Assembly (NCBI RefSeq): GCF_000725885.1 | Contig: NZ_JODR01000036.1 | Location: 1-64,000 of the forward strand | From: Streptomyces albus subsp. albus | Lineage (GTDB): Bacteria > Actinomycetota > Actinomycetes > Streptomycetales > Streptomycetaceae | Length of the DNA: 64,000 bases | Reading direction: 5' to 3' | Part shown: positions 1 through 9,695 of the stretch, one piece after another | How positions within the stretch are numbered: position 1 is the stretch's first letter | Layout: the number at the start of each line of letters is the position of its first letter | The notes under the pieces: model-generated | What the model saw: the letters and a program-made list of their open reading frames with translations, nothing else | What the model was told of the DNA's origin: nothing | The model's database searches: none | Position numbers and translations under genes: made by a program

Positions 1-477
1 ATGATCGCGCAGGCGCGGGAGAACAGTGCCGAGGCGCTCACGGAGCTGCGGGACCTGGTGCGCGGCATCCACCCGCCGGTACTCGCCGAACGCGGCCTGG
101 GGGACGCGGCCAAGGCGCTCGCGCTGCGTATGGCGATCCCGGTGGAGGTGGACGTGGACCTGCCCGGCAGGTTCCCGGAACCGGTCGAGTCCGCCGCGTA
201 CTTCGCCGTCAGCGAGGTCCTCACCAACGCCGCCAAGCACGCCGGTGCCGAGCGCGTCTGGCTGGACATCCACCACGCCGCCGCCGACGGCGGCATGCTG
301 CGGATCGCCGTCACGGACGACGGCCGGGGCGGCGCGGACCTGGCCAAGGGTTCGGGCCTTGCCGGGGTGGAACGCCGCCTCGGCCAGTTCGACGGCATCC
401 TGGCCCTCAACAGCCCGCCCGGCGGCCCCACCATGATCACCATGGAGATCCCCTGCCACCCCACGAAGCCCGCCTGA
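1..477 (+). CDS. Sensor histidine kinase, NarL/DesK type, C-terminal part (5' end outside window)
   Basis: Only the last ~158 codons are present and the frame is open to the window edge, so the first ATG is probably internal. The start resembles the second helix of a HisKA_3 dimerisation domain ([14 protein letters not shown]). The HATPase domain follows, with an N box ([13 protein letters not shown], about residues 70-82) and a G box (VTDDGRGG, then [11 protein letters not shown], about 105-130). The phospho-accepting histidine and any sensor region lie upstream. No response regulator follows; the next gene is on the other strand. The family signals to LuxR-type regulators. The ligand cannot be told from this fragment. 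Confidence 0.88.
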   Translation: MIAQARENSAEALTELRDLVRGIHPPVLAERGLGDAAKALALRMAIPVEVDVDLPGRFPEPVESAAYFAVSEVLTNAAKHAGAERVWLDIHHAAADGGMLRIAVTDDGRGGADLAKGSGLAGVERRLGQFDGILALNSPPGGPTMITMEIPCHPTKPA

Positions 478-480
478 GCC

Positions 481-610
481 GGAGCCCCCGCCGGAACCCG
501 GAACCCGCAGCTCCGGGAGCCCGGAAACCTGGAGCCGGGAGGGAGCCGGGAGCCCGGAGCCCGGGACCTGGAGCCCGGCACCCGAAGTCCGGAGCCGAAG
601 CTCCGAGCCC
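481..610. repeat. Degenerate GC-rich short repeats between convergent genes
   Basis: The spacer between the kinase and the convergent regulator is made of imperfect repeats of a roughly 10-12 base unit of the type ggagcccgga. The rest of the gap to position 709 shows no further element that I can name. Confidence 0.55.
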
Positions 611-709
611 GTGACCGCCCGCCCGCCCGCAGGGACGGAGCCCGCAGACGTGCCGCGCCCCCCGTGCCGCGCCCCGGCGAGGCGGCCGACACGGGGGGCC
701 GGGGCCCCG

Positions 710-2371
710 TCACACCAGTGCGGAGACCTTCTCGCGGTACTGGCGGACCGCCGCCGCGTCCCGGTACGGCTCCAGCCGCCGCTCGAAGTCCCGTACGTAC
801 TCGTGCGCCCGCACGGACCGCATCTCCGCGGCCTGGTGCGCGGCCTCCGCCGCCAGCTGACAGGCCTGCTCGATCTCGCCGAGCCCGAGCCGGGCCGTGG
901 CCAGCACCACCCGGCAGAAGAGGCGGCTGCGCGCATAGCCGGCGCCGCGCAGCTGGAGCGAGCGTTCGGCGTGCTGCGCCGCGGCCCGGTACTGCTGGAG
1001 GTCCCGGTGGCAGTGGCCGAACTCGTCGGCGAGCTGCGCCTCGTCGAAGAACCGGGCCCACGCGGGCACGTCCTCGCTGGGCCGTGCCGTCTCCAGCGCC
1101 CGTTCGGCGCGGGCCAGCGACGCGGTGCAGGCCCGCACCTCGCCGAGCACCCCGTGGCCGCGGGCCTCGGCCGCGTGCAGCAGCGCCTGGATGACCGGCG
1201 GCACGGAGGTGCCCACCCCCTGCTGGGCGACCCGGGCGAGCTGCACGGCCTCGCGGCCGTGCCCCAGGTAGACGGCTTGTCTGCTCATCGTCACCAGTAC
1301 GTAGGCACCGAAGGAGCGGTCGCCCGCCGCCTGGGTCAGCCGCAGCGCCTGCACGAAGTAGCGCTGGGCCAGCCCGTGGGCGGCGATGTCGTACGACGTC
1401 CAGCCCGCCAGCCGCGTCAGGTCGGCCGCGGCGGCGAACAGCCGCCGGCCGAGCTGCTCGCCGTAGACACCGCGCAGCATCGGCTCGCACTCGTGCTCCA
1501 GGTACCGCACCAGGGCCTGACGGGCGTGGCCGCCGCCGTAGGCGTGGTCGAGGGCGCGGAAGAGTTCGCACACCGAGCGCAGCGCGGCCACGTCGCCACC
1601 GGTGACCCGCTGGCCGGGGCCGCGCTCGACCCGGTCGAGCCGCGCGGCGAGGGACGGGGGCCTGGCCGCCATGCCGGGGCCGCCCCCGGCGCGGGACTGG
1701 GCGGGGACCCGCAGCCCGCCGTGGGGTCCGGCGGGGACGTGTCCGCCGCCCGGGATGCGCCCGTGGACCGGCCCGGGGCGTCCGGTGCCGGGCCCGGCGG
1801 CGGTGCCGGGCCCGGCGGTGGCGCCCGGCGCTGTGCCCGTGGCGCCGGTGCCGTTCTGTGCGGCGCCGTCCGGGTCGGGGCCGCGTGCGACGCGTTCGTC
1901 CGCGCGTCCGATCAGCCAGTCGCGGCTGGGCACCACGAGTCCGGCGGGGGTGAAGGCGATCTTCCGCAGTTCGGCGTGGCTGCCCGAGTCCTTGCGCCAC
2001 AGCCCGCTGACGATGTCCACCGCTTCGGCGGGCGTCGCCGCGAACTCCAGGCCCGCGTAGACGGGCGCGCACGCGTCCAGGCCCAGATCCTGCGCCGTCA
2101 GCCGCCGTCCGAGCCGCCGGGTGAAGACTTCGGCGATCAGGGCGGGCGTCGTCCCCCGGGGCTGCTGGCCGCGCAGCCAGCGGGTGACGGACGTCTTGTC
2201 GTAACGCAGGTCAAGACCGTGTTCGAGGCCGAGCTGGTCCACGCGCCTGGCCAGGCCCGCGTTGGAGAAGCCCGCCTCGGCGATCAGTGCGGCGAGCTGG
2301 CGGTTGGGGATGCGCTGCTGGGATGGCTGGGTCGTGTCGTTCACGGACTCCCCAGGTCGTTCCATCGTCAT
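710..2371 (-). CDS. NsdA-like transcriptional regulator with HTH and TPR-like C-terminus
   Basis: The 553-residue protein begins with a helix-turn-helix-like region ([22 protein letters not shown], then [13 protein letters not shown], about residues 22-75). This matches the N-terminus of NsdA-type Streptomyces regulators, which repress differentiation and antibiotic production. A Gly/Pro/Ala-rich insert (about 175-260) is followed by alpha-helical repeats like TPR units (about 270-550). It is divergent from lipB and separated from it by about 228 bp. The start is uncertain: ATG at 2371, or GTG at 2344, which has a close GGGGAG. No ligand or target can be read from the sequence. Confidence 0.75.
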   Translation of the reverse strand: MTMERPGESVNDTTQPSQQRIPNRQLAALIAEAGFSNAGLARRVDQLGLEHGLDLRYDKTSVTRWLRGQQPRGTTPALIAEVFTRRLGRRLTAQDLGLDACAPVYAGLEFAATPAEAVDIVSGLWRKDSGSHAELRKIAFTPAGLVVPSRDWLIGRADERVARGPDPDGAAQNGTGATGTAPGATAGPGTAAGPGTGRPGPVHGRIPGGGHVPAGPHGGLRVPAQSRAGGGPGMAARPPSLAARLDRVERGPGQRVTGGDVAALRSVCELFRALDHAYGGGHARQALVRYLEHECEPMLRGVYGEQLGRRLFAAAADLTRLAGWTSYDIAAHGLAQRYFVQALRLTQAAGDRSFGAYVLVTMSRQAVYLGHGREAVQLARVAQQGVGTSVPPVIQALLHAAEARGHGVLGEVRACTASLARAERALETARPSEDVPAWARFFDEAQLADEFGHCHRDLQQYRAAAQHAERSLQLRGAGYARSRLFCRVVLATARLGLGEIEQACQLAAEAAHQAAEMRSVRAHEYVRDFERRLEPYRDAAAVRQYREKVSALV

Positions 2372-2599
2372 CGGGTTAACGGTCTCCTGCCCTCACGGCT
2401 TGTGTCAGACGCCGGGGCGCCCTGCTGGAACGGCGCGAATGTAACGGTCTGTCGTACAGCGTTCGCCCCCTTCGTCGCGTATTCATCCGTACGTGTGAGT
2501 AGGTGGGCAGCTGCGGGAGCGGCACGGGACGGCCGTACAGTGGCGGTGGGCGCGACGGCGGAGCAGCCCGCCACCGCGGGCGTACGGAGGAGTGGAAGC

Positions 2600-3406
2600 A
2601 TGGGTGAACCCCGGCTGGACGGTCCGGCGGACGGCGAACTTCGCTTTGTCCACCTGGGCTTCGGCGACAACGCCGTGGAGTACCTGGAGGCGTGGCAGGA
2701 GCAGAAGCGGGTGCACGCGGCGCGCTTCGCCGACGAGATCCCCGACACCGTGCTGATGCTGGAGCACCCCCCGGTCTACACCGCCGGGCGGCGTACCGAG
2801 GACAGCGAGCGTCCGCTTGACGGCACCCCCGTGGTGGACGTCGACCGCGGCGGCAAGATCACCTGGCACGGGCCGGGTCAGCTCATCGGCTACCCGATCC
2901 TCAAGCTGCCCCGCCCGGTGGACGTGGTCGCGCACGTGCGCCGCCTGGAGGAGGCCATGATCCGCGCCTGTGCGGAGCTGGGCCTGGAGACGACCCGGGT
3001 CGAGGGGCGCAGCGGCGTGTGGGTGCTGGGCGACGCCCTCGAACAGCGTTCCTCCGGGCTGGCCCTGGACTTCCATCCGCAGATGAACCAGGAGGAGTAC
3101 GACCCGCGCCTGATGGGCCCGGAGTACGCGCCCTCCAACGCGGGCCAGCGCGGCGAGGACCGCAAGCTGGCGCAGATCGGCATCCGCGTCGCCAAGGGCG
3201 TGACGATGCACGGCTTCTCGCTCAACTGCAACCCGGACACGACCGGTTTCGACCGGATCGTCCCCTGCGGCATCCGCGACGCGGGCGTCACCTCGCTCTC
3301 GGAGGAGCTCGGCAGGAATGTTCCGGTCTCCGAGGTGCTTCCCCTCATGGAGAAGCACCTGCGCGAGGTCCTGGAGTCCTCGGAGCCGATGCCGCGCGCG
3401 GTCTGA
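2600..3406 (+). CDS. lipB: Octanoyl-[acyl-carrier-protein]:protein N-octanoyltransferase LipB
   Basis: LipB transfers octanoate from acyl carrier protein to lipoyl domains, the first step of lipoate assembly in the cytoplasm. The 268-residue protein carries [16 protein letters not shown] (about 82-97) and the later HGFSLNCNP and IVPCGI segment, which holds the acyl-accepting cysteine. ATG at 2600 has GGAGGAG seven bases upstream; the reading frame is open far upstream, but that part has no LipB similarity. lipA follows after 111 bp, the usual actinobacterial order. Likely acceptors are the E2 proteins of the pyruvate and 2-oxoglutarate dehydrogenases; sucB is at the other end of this window. 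Confidence 0.97.
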   Translation: MGEPRLDGPADGELRFVHLGFGDNAVEYLEAWQEQKRVHAARFADEIPDTVLMLEHPPVYTAGRRTEDSERPLDGTPVVDVDRGGKITWHGPGQLIGYPILKLPRPVDVVAHVRRLEEAMIRACAELGLETTRVEGRSGVWVLGDALEQRSSGLALDFHPQMNQEEYDPRLMGPEYAPSNAGQRGEDRKLAQIGIRVAKGVTMHGFSLNCNPDTTGFDRIVPCGIRDAGVTSLSEELGRNVPVSEVLPLMEKHLREVLESSEPMPRAV

Positions 3407-3517
3407 GTCTCCCGCCTCGGGCCGGCACCTTCGCGGGTTCCGGCCGTACCCAAGCCCGTCATCCGCAGGCGTAGGCTGATAGCCGCCGCTGAATCGAAAG
3501 TACGTAGGGAGCCGGAC

Positions 3518-4465
3518 GTGTCCGCTGTCGCACCCGACGGTCGCAAAATGCTCCGCCTGGAGGTCCGCAACAGCCAGACCCCCATCGAGCGCAAGCCGGA
3601 GTGGATCAAGACCCGGGCGAAAATGGGCCCCGAGTACAACGCCCTCCAGCACCTGGTCAAGAGCGAGGGCCTGCACACGGTCTGCCAGGAGGCGGGCTGT
3701 CCCAACATCTTCGAATGCTGGGAGGACCGCGAGGCGACCTTCCTGATCGGCGGCGAGCAGTGCACCCGCCGCTGTGACTTCTGCCAGATCGACACCGGCA
3801 AGCCCGCCGAGTTCGACCGCGACGAGCCGCGCCGGGTCGCCGAGTCCGTCCGCACAATGGGCCTGCGCTACGCGACCATCACCGGCGTCGCCCGCGACGA
3901 CCTGGAGGACGGCGGCGCCTGGCTCTACGCCGAGACGGTGCGCCAGATCCACGGGCTGATGCCCGACACCGGCGTCGAACTGCTGATCCCCGACTTCAAC
4001 GCCGACCCGGACCAGCTCGCCGAGGTCTTCTCCTCCCGCCCCGAGGTGCTGGCCCACAACGTCGAGACGGTGCCCCGCATCTTCAAGCGCGTCCGCCCCG
4101 GCTTCCGCTACGAGCGGTCGCTGGAGGTCCTCACCCGCGCCCGCGAGGCCGGCCTGGTCGTCAAGTCCAACCTGATCCTGGGCCTGGGCGAGACCCGCGA
4201 GGAGATCAGCGAGGCCCTGCGCGACCTGCACGAGGCCGGCGCCGAGCTGATCACCATCACCCAGTACCTGCGCCCCTCGCCCCGCCACCACCCGGTGGAG
4301 CGCTGGGTCAAGCCGCAGGAGTTCGTCGAGCTGAAGCAGGAGGCCGACGAGATCGGCTACGCGGGCGTCATGTCGGGCCCGCTGGTGCGCTCGTCCTACC
4401 GCGCCGGACGTCTGTACAAGCAGGCCGTCGAGGCCCGTGAGGGCAGCACCACCTCCGCCGCCTGA
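3518..4465 (+). CDS. lipA: Lipoyl synthase LipA (radical SAM)
   Basis: LipA inserts two sulfurs into protein-bound octanoate. Both iron-sulfur cluster sets are visible: the auxiliary [12 protein letters not shown] cysteines (about 57-68) and the radical [11 protein letters not shown] (about 82-89). The C-terminal RSSYRAG gives the serine ligand. At 315 residues it has the usual family length. GTG at 3518 is preceded by a TAGGGAG ribosome-binding site. It works after lipB just upstream to make lipoyl groups for SucB, other E2 proteins and GcvH. Nothing is unusual about it. Confidence 0.98.
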   Translation: MSAVAPDGRKMLRLEVRNSQTPIERKPEWIKTRAKMGPEYNALQHLVKSEGLHTVCQEAGCPNIFECWEDREATFLIGGEQCTRRCDFCQIDTGKPAEFDRDEPRRVAESVRTMGLRYATITGVARDDLEDGGAWLYAETVRQIHGLMPDTGVELLIPDFNADPDQLAEVFSSRPEVLAHNVETVPRIFKRVRPGFRYERSLEVLTRAREAGLVVKSNLILGLGETREEISEALRDLHEAGAELITITQYLRPSPRHHPVERWVKPQEFVELKQEADEIGYAGVMSGPLVRSSYRAGRLYKQAVEAREGSTTSAA

Positions 4466-4490
4466 GACGCCGGAGCAGCACAGTGACGGA

Positions 4491-4521
4491 TGCGGCGGAG
4501 CCCGAAGTGAGCTTCGCCGCA
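4491..4521 (+). terminator. Hairpin downstream of lipA
   Basis: Arms tgcggcggagc and gcttcgccgca pair over 11 positions including one G-T wobble, with a nine-base loop, 26 bases after the lipA stop. There is no clear T run, which is common for Streptomyces terminators. Confidence 0.5.
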
Positions 4522-4636
4522 CCGGCTTTCGCGGACTTTGACCCTCCGGTCACCGGCTGGTAACACCGAGACGTAACGCTGGAGCCACGCACCGTACGCG
4601 GTGCCTGACGCAGCCGGACGACTGACGGAGGGGACA

Positions 4637-4870
4637 GTGCGAACCACCCTGTGGGCACTGGAAGGTCTGGAGCATCTGCTGCTCGGCCGCGGGCAGCGGG
4701 TGGCCCGCCGCAACGCGTGGGCGGCAGTCCTGGAGGACCGTCGCCGGGCCCGCGCCCGCAGCGAGGCCGAGCGCCTCCTCGGCTCCGCGGCGGCGCCGCC
4801 GAAGTCGCACGCGACCATCCCGGGCAGGCCGCCCGGCCGACCGCCTGCCCGCCCCCGGCCACCTGCCTGA
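4637..4870 (+). CDS. Small conserved hypothetical protein downstream of lipA
   Basis: GTG at 4637, with GGAGGGGAC just upstream, opens a 77-residue basic protein starting VRTTLWALEGLEHLL. From memory, Streptomyces genomes carry a short protein of this type between lipA and the DUF4191 gene. The first ~48 residues look like a conserved amphipathic helical unit rich in Arg and Glu. The last ~25 residues are Pro/Arg-rich and run into the tandem repeat that begins at 4863, so the C-terminus may have been extended by repeat growth. Function is unknown. Confidence 0.7.
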   Translation: MRTTLWALEGLEHLLLGRGQRVARRNAWAAVLEDRRRARARSEAERLLGSAAAPPKSHATIPGRPPGRPPARPRPPA

Positions 4871-5410
4871 GCCGGGCCGCCTGTCCGGCCGGCTGCCTGA
4901 GCAGGGCCGCCTGTCCGGCCGGCTGCCTGAGCTGGGCCGGTCGCTCGCCCGGCTGCTTGCCTGCCTGAGTCGGGCTGACCGCTCGTCCGGCTGCTTGCCT
5001 GCCTGAGTTGGGCCGACTGCCTGGGCTGGGCCGGCCGACTGAGCCGCCATGTGGGGCGGCGGTCGTCGCGTCCGGCCGCTCCGCCTGCCTGCCTGAACCG
5101 GGCCGTCCGCCCGAGCAAGGCCATCTGAGCCGGGAGCATTGAGCCGGGCCGTCTGGGCCGGGCGGCCCTCCGGGTCGTCTCAGCCGGGGGCCGACCGCCC
5201 GGCCGCCCCGGCCGAGTCGGGCGGACTGCCTGAGTCGGGCCCTCTGGGTCGGGCAACCACCGTGCCGGCCACCCTGAGCCGGGCGGCTGCCGTGCCGGCC
5301 ACCCGAGCCGGGCAACCACCGTGCCGGCCACCTGAGCCGGGCGGCTGCCGCGTCGGGTCGGTCGTCCGGTCAGGGCGGCAACTGAGGCGGGCAGCCATCC
5401 GGGCGGGCCG
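4863..5410. repeat. Tandem 30-base repeats followed by a second dispersed GC repeat array
   Basis: Copies of a 30-base unit beginning ctgcctgag start at 4863, 4893 and 4923. Longer variants follow to about 5060. Between about 5240 and 5345 a second family alternates caaccaccgtgccggcc and gagccgggcggctgccg. The whole 4871-5505 gap has no convincing gene. Both strands are open in several frames only because of base composition. Confidence 0.75.
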
Positions 5411-5505
5411 GCCGTCGGACCCGGCCCGCCGTGCGTGGTCGCCCGCCGTGGGTGGTGGCCCGTCGTCCGTCGTGGTTCGCCGTCCGGGCCGGGCGGTGTC
5501 GGTGG

Positions 5506-6645
5506 TCAGCCGCCGTGGAGCCGCCACAGTGGTGCGGCGTCCCGGGCGGGGGAGGCCGCCATCAGCTGCGCGCGCAGCCGCTGGAAGGCGTCCAGGCCCA
5601 GCCGCAGCTCCTCCCGGATGCGCCGGCTGGTCACATGGCTCAGCCCCAGCCGGAACGTCGTGCGCTCCCAGTCGAGGAACCGGTCCCACAGCCCCTCGGG
5701 CGCCCGCCTGCCCTCCGGTGCGCCCTCAGCACGCGCCGCGGTCGCCGCACCGGTGCCGTCCGCGTTCTCCTCCCGCAGCGCCAGTGCCCGGCGGCGCTCC
5801 CGTTCGATCTCGGAGAAGCCGCACACCTGGCGGCTCGCCTCCTCCGCCTCCGCGAGGTCCGCCGCGTCGGCCAGCGCACGGGCCAGCGGATTCAGCCGGA
5901 GGGCGTCCTCCAGGGTGAGCCGGTGGACGTGCGCGGCGTCGGACGTGAGGGTGATGGGACGCTCGCTGTCCCGGGTGCCGCACACCCCGCGCACCCCTCG
6001 TGCCGCGGCCACCAGCAGTGCGCTCGCCTCGGAGGGATGCCAGTCGAAGACGGCGCCGACCGGCTCGGTGTCCGCCGCCTCCAGGGCGAAGGCGGGCGCC
6101 CCCAGCCGGGGCAGCAGCAGTTCGGCCGGCACCTCGTTGTCCAGGCCGGGGCCCGCCACGTACACCTCGGCCGGGGTGCCCAAGCGGGCGCAGGCGGCCA
6201 GTACGAGGGCGTCGGCCAGGGGGCTGCGCAGCGTCGGTTCGGTGCCGTCGGTGACCACGTCGCCGCCGACGTCGACGACGACGATCCGGTCGGCCCCGCA
6301 GTGGGTGACCGCCTCGCCGATCTGTGCGGCCAGCCCGGGCGTCCCCTCGTACGGGTCGAGGAGTCCCAGTTCGGGGCGGAGGTCAGCGGCCAGCCGGGGC
6401 AGCGAGGAGCCCGCCGGGGGGAGGGGCGCCGACCGGGGGGTGATCAGCCGCAGCTGGTCGCCGGCGGGGACCGTCCCGGTGAAGTCGGCGCGACCCCGGG
6501 GGCCCGGCACGGGGTCCACCACGAGCCGTTCCCAGGCGTAGGTGAGGACGAGGGCGGGTGCGTCGGCGCCGTGCAGTGCGGCGTGCACCAGGGTGGCCGT
6601 GATGGCGTCGCCCCCGCCACCGGCCGCGATCAGAAGTGACTTCAT
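5506..6645 (-). CDS. DUF1152 domain-containing protein
   Basis: The 379-residue product starts MKSLLIAAGGGGDAITA, a glycine-rich loop typical of DUF1152 proteins. A second nucleotide-binding-like strand follows (DRIVVVDVGGDVVTDG, about 120-135). The start at 6645 is chosen because family similarity begins there; an open frame continues upstream without a recognisable domain. The biochemical role of DUF1152 is not established. It is divergent from a radical SAM gene across a 199-bp spacer, which suggests shared control and perhaps a shared pathway. Confidence 0.82.
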   Translation of the reverse strand: MKSLLIAAGGGGDAITATLVHAALHGADAPALVLTYAWERLVVDPVPGPRGRADFTGTVPAGDQLRLITPRSAPLPPAGSSLPRLAADLRPELGLLDPYEGTPGLAAQIGEAVTHCGADRIVVVDVGGDVVTDGTEPTLRSPLADALVLAACARLGTPAEVYVAGPGLDNEVPAELLLPRLGAPAFALEAADTEPVGAVFDWHPSEASALLVAAARGVRGVCGTRDSERPITLTSDAAHVHRLTLEDALRLNPLARALADAADLAEAEEASRQVCGFSEIERERRRALALREENADGTGAATAARAEGAPEGRRAPEGLWDRFLDWERTTFRLGLSHVTSRRIREELRLGLDAFQRLRAQLMAASPARDAAPLWRLHGG

Positions 6646-6844
6646 GAGTAACAGGACTGCCCACATTCCGGTGCGCGCCACCCTGCTCCGCGCATTTGCC
6701 ACGGTTTCCCGGCGGGCAATGATGCGAACCCTCTGAATCGGTGGCCAAGTAAGCGCGGAATTTCGGGTGATCGGGGAAAGGAGATTCCGGGACGGGGTCC
6801 TTACGGTGGCACTTCGGGCGCGACTCGGCTTCGAAGGGACCTCC

Positions 6845-8317
6845 ATGGCGACCTCTGTCCCCGTCCATCTCTCCACGCGCGGGCCGGAAGAACCGGAAAC
6901 CCCGTACGAGCAGTACGTGTACGCCTACCCGCACCAGAAGGCGTACCGGCTGCTGGAGAACGGCCCACTGCTCAGCGAGCTGTGGTCCCGCGAACGGCTG
7001 GACAACCTGTCCTTGTACGCGCACATTCCGTTCTGTGAAATGCGCTGCGGTTTCTGCAATCTCTTCACCCGCACCGGCGCCCCGGAAGAGATCACCCGTG
7101 CGTTTCTGGCCACCCTCCGCCGGCAGGCTCATGTGACGCGTGAGGCACTGGAGGCGAAAGGTGACCCGATACGGTTCACCCTCGCCGCTTTCGGCGGCGG
7201 CACCCCCACCTATCTGACCGCCGCAGAACTGGCCGAACTCTGCGACATCTGCGAGACGGTCATGGGCGCCGACCTGCGCGCCGTCCCCTTCTCCGTGGAG
7301 ACCTCACCCGCCACGGCCACCGCCGACCGGCTGGCCGTGCTCGCCGAACGCGGCGCCACCCGGCTCAGCATCGGCGTGCAGAGCTTCCTCGACGAGGAGG
7401 CCCGCGCCGCCGTACGCCCCCAGAAACGCGCCGAGGTCGACGCCGCACTCACCCGCCTGAAGGAGGCCCGCTTCCCCGTCCTCAACATCGACCTCATCTA
7501 CGGCATCGACGGCCAGACCGAACGCTCCTTCCGCACCTCCCTGGACGCGGCCCTCGACTGGGAACCCGAGGAGATCTACCTCTACCCGCTCTACGTCCGC
7601 CCCCTCACCGGGCTGAGCACCCGGCACGACAAGGCGCAGCAACTGTGGGACGCGCAGCGGCTGGCCCTCTACCGCTTCGGCCGCGACCACCTGCTGGCCG
7701 CCGGCTACCGGCAGACCTCCCTGCGCGTCTTCCAGCGCCCCGGCACCGCGGCGGACACCGGCGGACGGCAGCGGCCCGGCACGGGCGGCGGGGAGGAGAG
7801 CATCAGCGAGTACAACCAGCAGGCGGGCATGGTCGGACTCGGGGTCGGCGCCCGCTCGTTCACCGAGACCATGCACTACACCACCGACTACGCGGTGGCC
7901 GTCCCCGAGGTCAGGCGCATCATCGACGAGTACATCGCCACCCCCACCGAGTCCTTCCGGCGCGTCCAGTGGGCGTTCGAGATGGACGACGACGAGCGCC
8001 GCCGCATGTACGTACTCCAGGCGCTGCTGGAGGCCGACGGCATGAGCGTGAGCGGCTACCGCGACCGCTTCGGCACCGTCCCGGCGGAGGACTTCCCCCA
8101 GGAGTTCCGCCTGCTCGCCGGCCAGGGCTGGCTGGATCTCGCCGGTGACGGGAACGGCGCGGGCGGCGCGGGCCGCGCCCGCAAGAGCGCCGCCCGGGTG
8201 GCCGACCTCGACGTTCTGCGCCTCACCCCGGAGGGGCTGGCCTGGGCCGACGCCGTCGGCCCGGTGTTCTTCTCCCAGCGGGTGCGGGACGCGCTCGCCC
8301 ACTACCAGGACCGCTGA
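6845..8317 (+). CDS. HemN/STM4012-like radical SAM protein
   Basis: The 490-residue enzyme has the radical SAM cluster motif CEMRCGFC (about 60-67), the glycine-rich AFGGGTPTYL and the IGVQSF strand of coproporphyrinogen-oxidase-like proteins. The opening YEQYVYAYPHQKAYRLL followed by LYAHIPFCEMRCGFCNLF resembles the STM4012 family rather than HemN or HemW. ATG at 6845 follows GAAGGGA. The usual STM4013-4015 partner genes are not seen nearby; the only close neighbour is the divergent DUF1152 gene. The substrate is unknown and a true haem-pathway role is unlikely. It ends 36 bp before a convergent transporter. Confidence 0.85.
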   Translation: MATSVPVHLSTRGPEEPETPYEQYVYAYPHQKAYRLLENGPLLSELWSRERLDNLSLYAHIPFCEMRCGFCNLFTRTGAPEEITRAFLATLRRQAHVTREALEAKGDPIRFTLAAFGGGTPTYLTAAELAELCDICETVMGADLRAVPFSVETSPATATADRLAVLAERGATRLSIGVQSFLDEEARAAVRPQKRAEVDAALTRLKEARFPVLNIDLIYGIDGQTERSFRTSLDAALDWEPEEIYLYPLYVRPLTGLSTRHDKAQQLWDAQRLALYRFGRDHLLAAGYRQTSLRVFQRPGTAADTGGRQRPGTGGGEESISEYNQQAGMVGLGVGARSFTETMHYTTDYAVAVPEVRRIIDEYIATPTESFRRVQWAFEMDDDERRRMYVLQALLEADGMSVSGYRDRFGTVPAEDFPQEFRLLAGQGWLDLAGDGNGAGGAGRARKSAARVADLDVLRLTPEGLAWADAVGPVFFSQRVRDALAHYQDR

Positions 8318-8353
8318 CCTCGGCCGCAGCGGTCCTCGCGTGACCGCCGCGGG

Positions 8354-9451
8354 TCAGCCCTGCGCGTGACCGCCCCCGGACGCCGGCCCGGCCGGTCCCG
8401 CCGCCCGCCCCCGCGCGGGGTGCGGGGCCGGTGCGGGCGCGGGGGAGGGGCGCCGCGCGGGGGACGGAGATGGGGCCGGGGCCGGATTCGATAGCGGATT
8501 CGGGTCCGGGTCCGGGTCCGGGCTCGGTGCGGGGCCGGTGTGCTGGGCTGCGTCCGCCGGGCCGGTGTGCGGGGCGGCGTCGTCACGGCTCCGGCCGCGA
8601 GCGGGAAGGGAGACCACCACCAGCCCCGTCAGCAGCAGCCCGGCACCGCACGCGGCCGGGAGGCTGAGCCGTTCCCCCAGCAGGACGAAGCCGAGCACCG
8701 TGGCCACCAGCGGCTCGGCCAGGCTCAGCGTCCCGGCCGTCGCCGCGCTCACCCGGGCCACGCCCCGCGTGAACAGCAGATAGCCCAGTGCCGTCGTACC
8801 CAGCGCCAGCCAGCACACGAGCGCCACCGCACGCGGCTCGGTGATCCCGTCCGGGGCCGCGAACAGCCAGGGCGAGACCAGCACGCCCGCGCACACCACA
8901 CTCACCGGCGCGGCGGTCGCGGTGTCGGCACCGTGCCGCGCCAGCCGTTTGGTGGCGGTGATGTACGTACCGAAACCGGCACCCGCCACCACCCCGAGGA
9001 AGACCCCGGCGGCATCGGCCCGCGCCGCCTCGCCCGGCACCAGCAGCAGCCCCACACCCGCGACCGAGCACACCGTGCCGCACCACCAGGCGGCACCGCC
9101 GCGTTCGCCGTCCAGTCCGCGCGCCCACAGCCCGGACACGACCGGTACCGTCCCGAACGTCACCGCGGTCGCCAGCGCGGCCCCCGTACGGTCCACCGCC
9201 TCCAGGAAACACGCCTGGAACGCCGCCGTGACCAGGATGCTCACCGGCATCCACAGCCGGGCCCCGGGCCGCCACAAGGTGCGCAACCCGGCCCGCCGTA
9301 CGGTGAACACCCCCAGCGCCAGGCCGCCCAGCAGCATCCGGCACGCCCCCAGGGCCACCGGCGCCACGTCCGTGTCGGCCAGGAGCTGCGCCGGGCCGAC
9401 GGTGCCCCACAGCACGGCCGCCGCCAGCAGGGCCACGATCCCGCTCGCCAT
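8354..9451 (-). CDS. EamA/DMT-family transporter
   Basis: Ten hydrophobic segments in two EamA halves can be seen in the first ~295 residues, beginning MASGIVALLAAAVLWGTVGPAQ. LSLAEPLVATVLGFVLLGERLSL is the signature of the second half. The start at 9451 places the first helix at the N-terminus. The last ~75 residues are a Pro/Asp/Ala-rich low-complexity tail with PDPDPDPN repeats, not part of the transporter fold. DMT proteins export or exchange small metabolites across the cytoplasmic membrane; the substrate is not predictable here. Confidence 0.88.
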   Translation of the reverse strand: MASGIVALLAAAVLWGTVGPAQLLADTDVAPVALGACRMLLGGLALGVFTVRRAGLRTLWRPGARLWMPVSILVTAAFQACFLEAVDRTGAALATAVTFGTVPVVSGLWARGLDGERGGAAWWCGTVCSVAGVGLLLVPGEAARADAAGVFLGVVAGAGFGTYITATKRLARHGADTATAAPVSVVCAGVLVSPWLFAAPDGITEPRAVALVCWLALGTTALGYLLFTRGVARVSAATAGTLSLAEPLVATVLGFVLLGERLSLPAACGAGLLLTGLVVVSLPARGRSRDDAAPHTGPADAAQHTGPAPSPDPDPDPNPLSNPAPAPSPSPARRPSPAPAPAPHPARGRAAGPAGPASGGGHAQG

Positions 9452-9695
9452 ACGTCTCGATCCGCCGGGCCGGGCAGGATCCGCGGTCCGGTACGACCGC
9501 GGCGGAACACCCGGCACTCCCTGGCGGCGACCGTAACGCCGCGTGCACGGGCGTCCCCATAGGGGAAAGGCACCAAGTCCCGGGCCGCCGGAGCCGAGGT
9601 GGCGGTGCCATCGCACGAGAGGCGGGCTCCGCGGCCGGAAGGTGACGCCCCGGCCGAGAGGTGGCGGCTCGTCCCCGCCCCGTAAACTTCACCGT

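Noticed and set aside
611-3406. One 931-residue protein ending in LipB.
   Set aside because: Only the part from ATG 2600 resembles LipB and has a ribosome-binding site. The rest is antisense to the NsdA-like gene and open because of GC content.
4863-5060. CRISPR array from 30-base repeats.
   Set aside because: Copies are directly adjacent with no unique spacers, so this is a simple tandem repeat.
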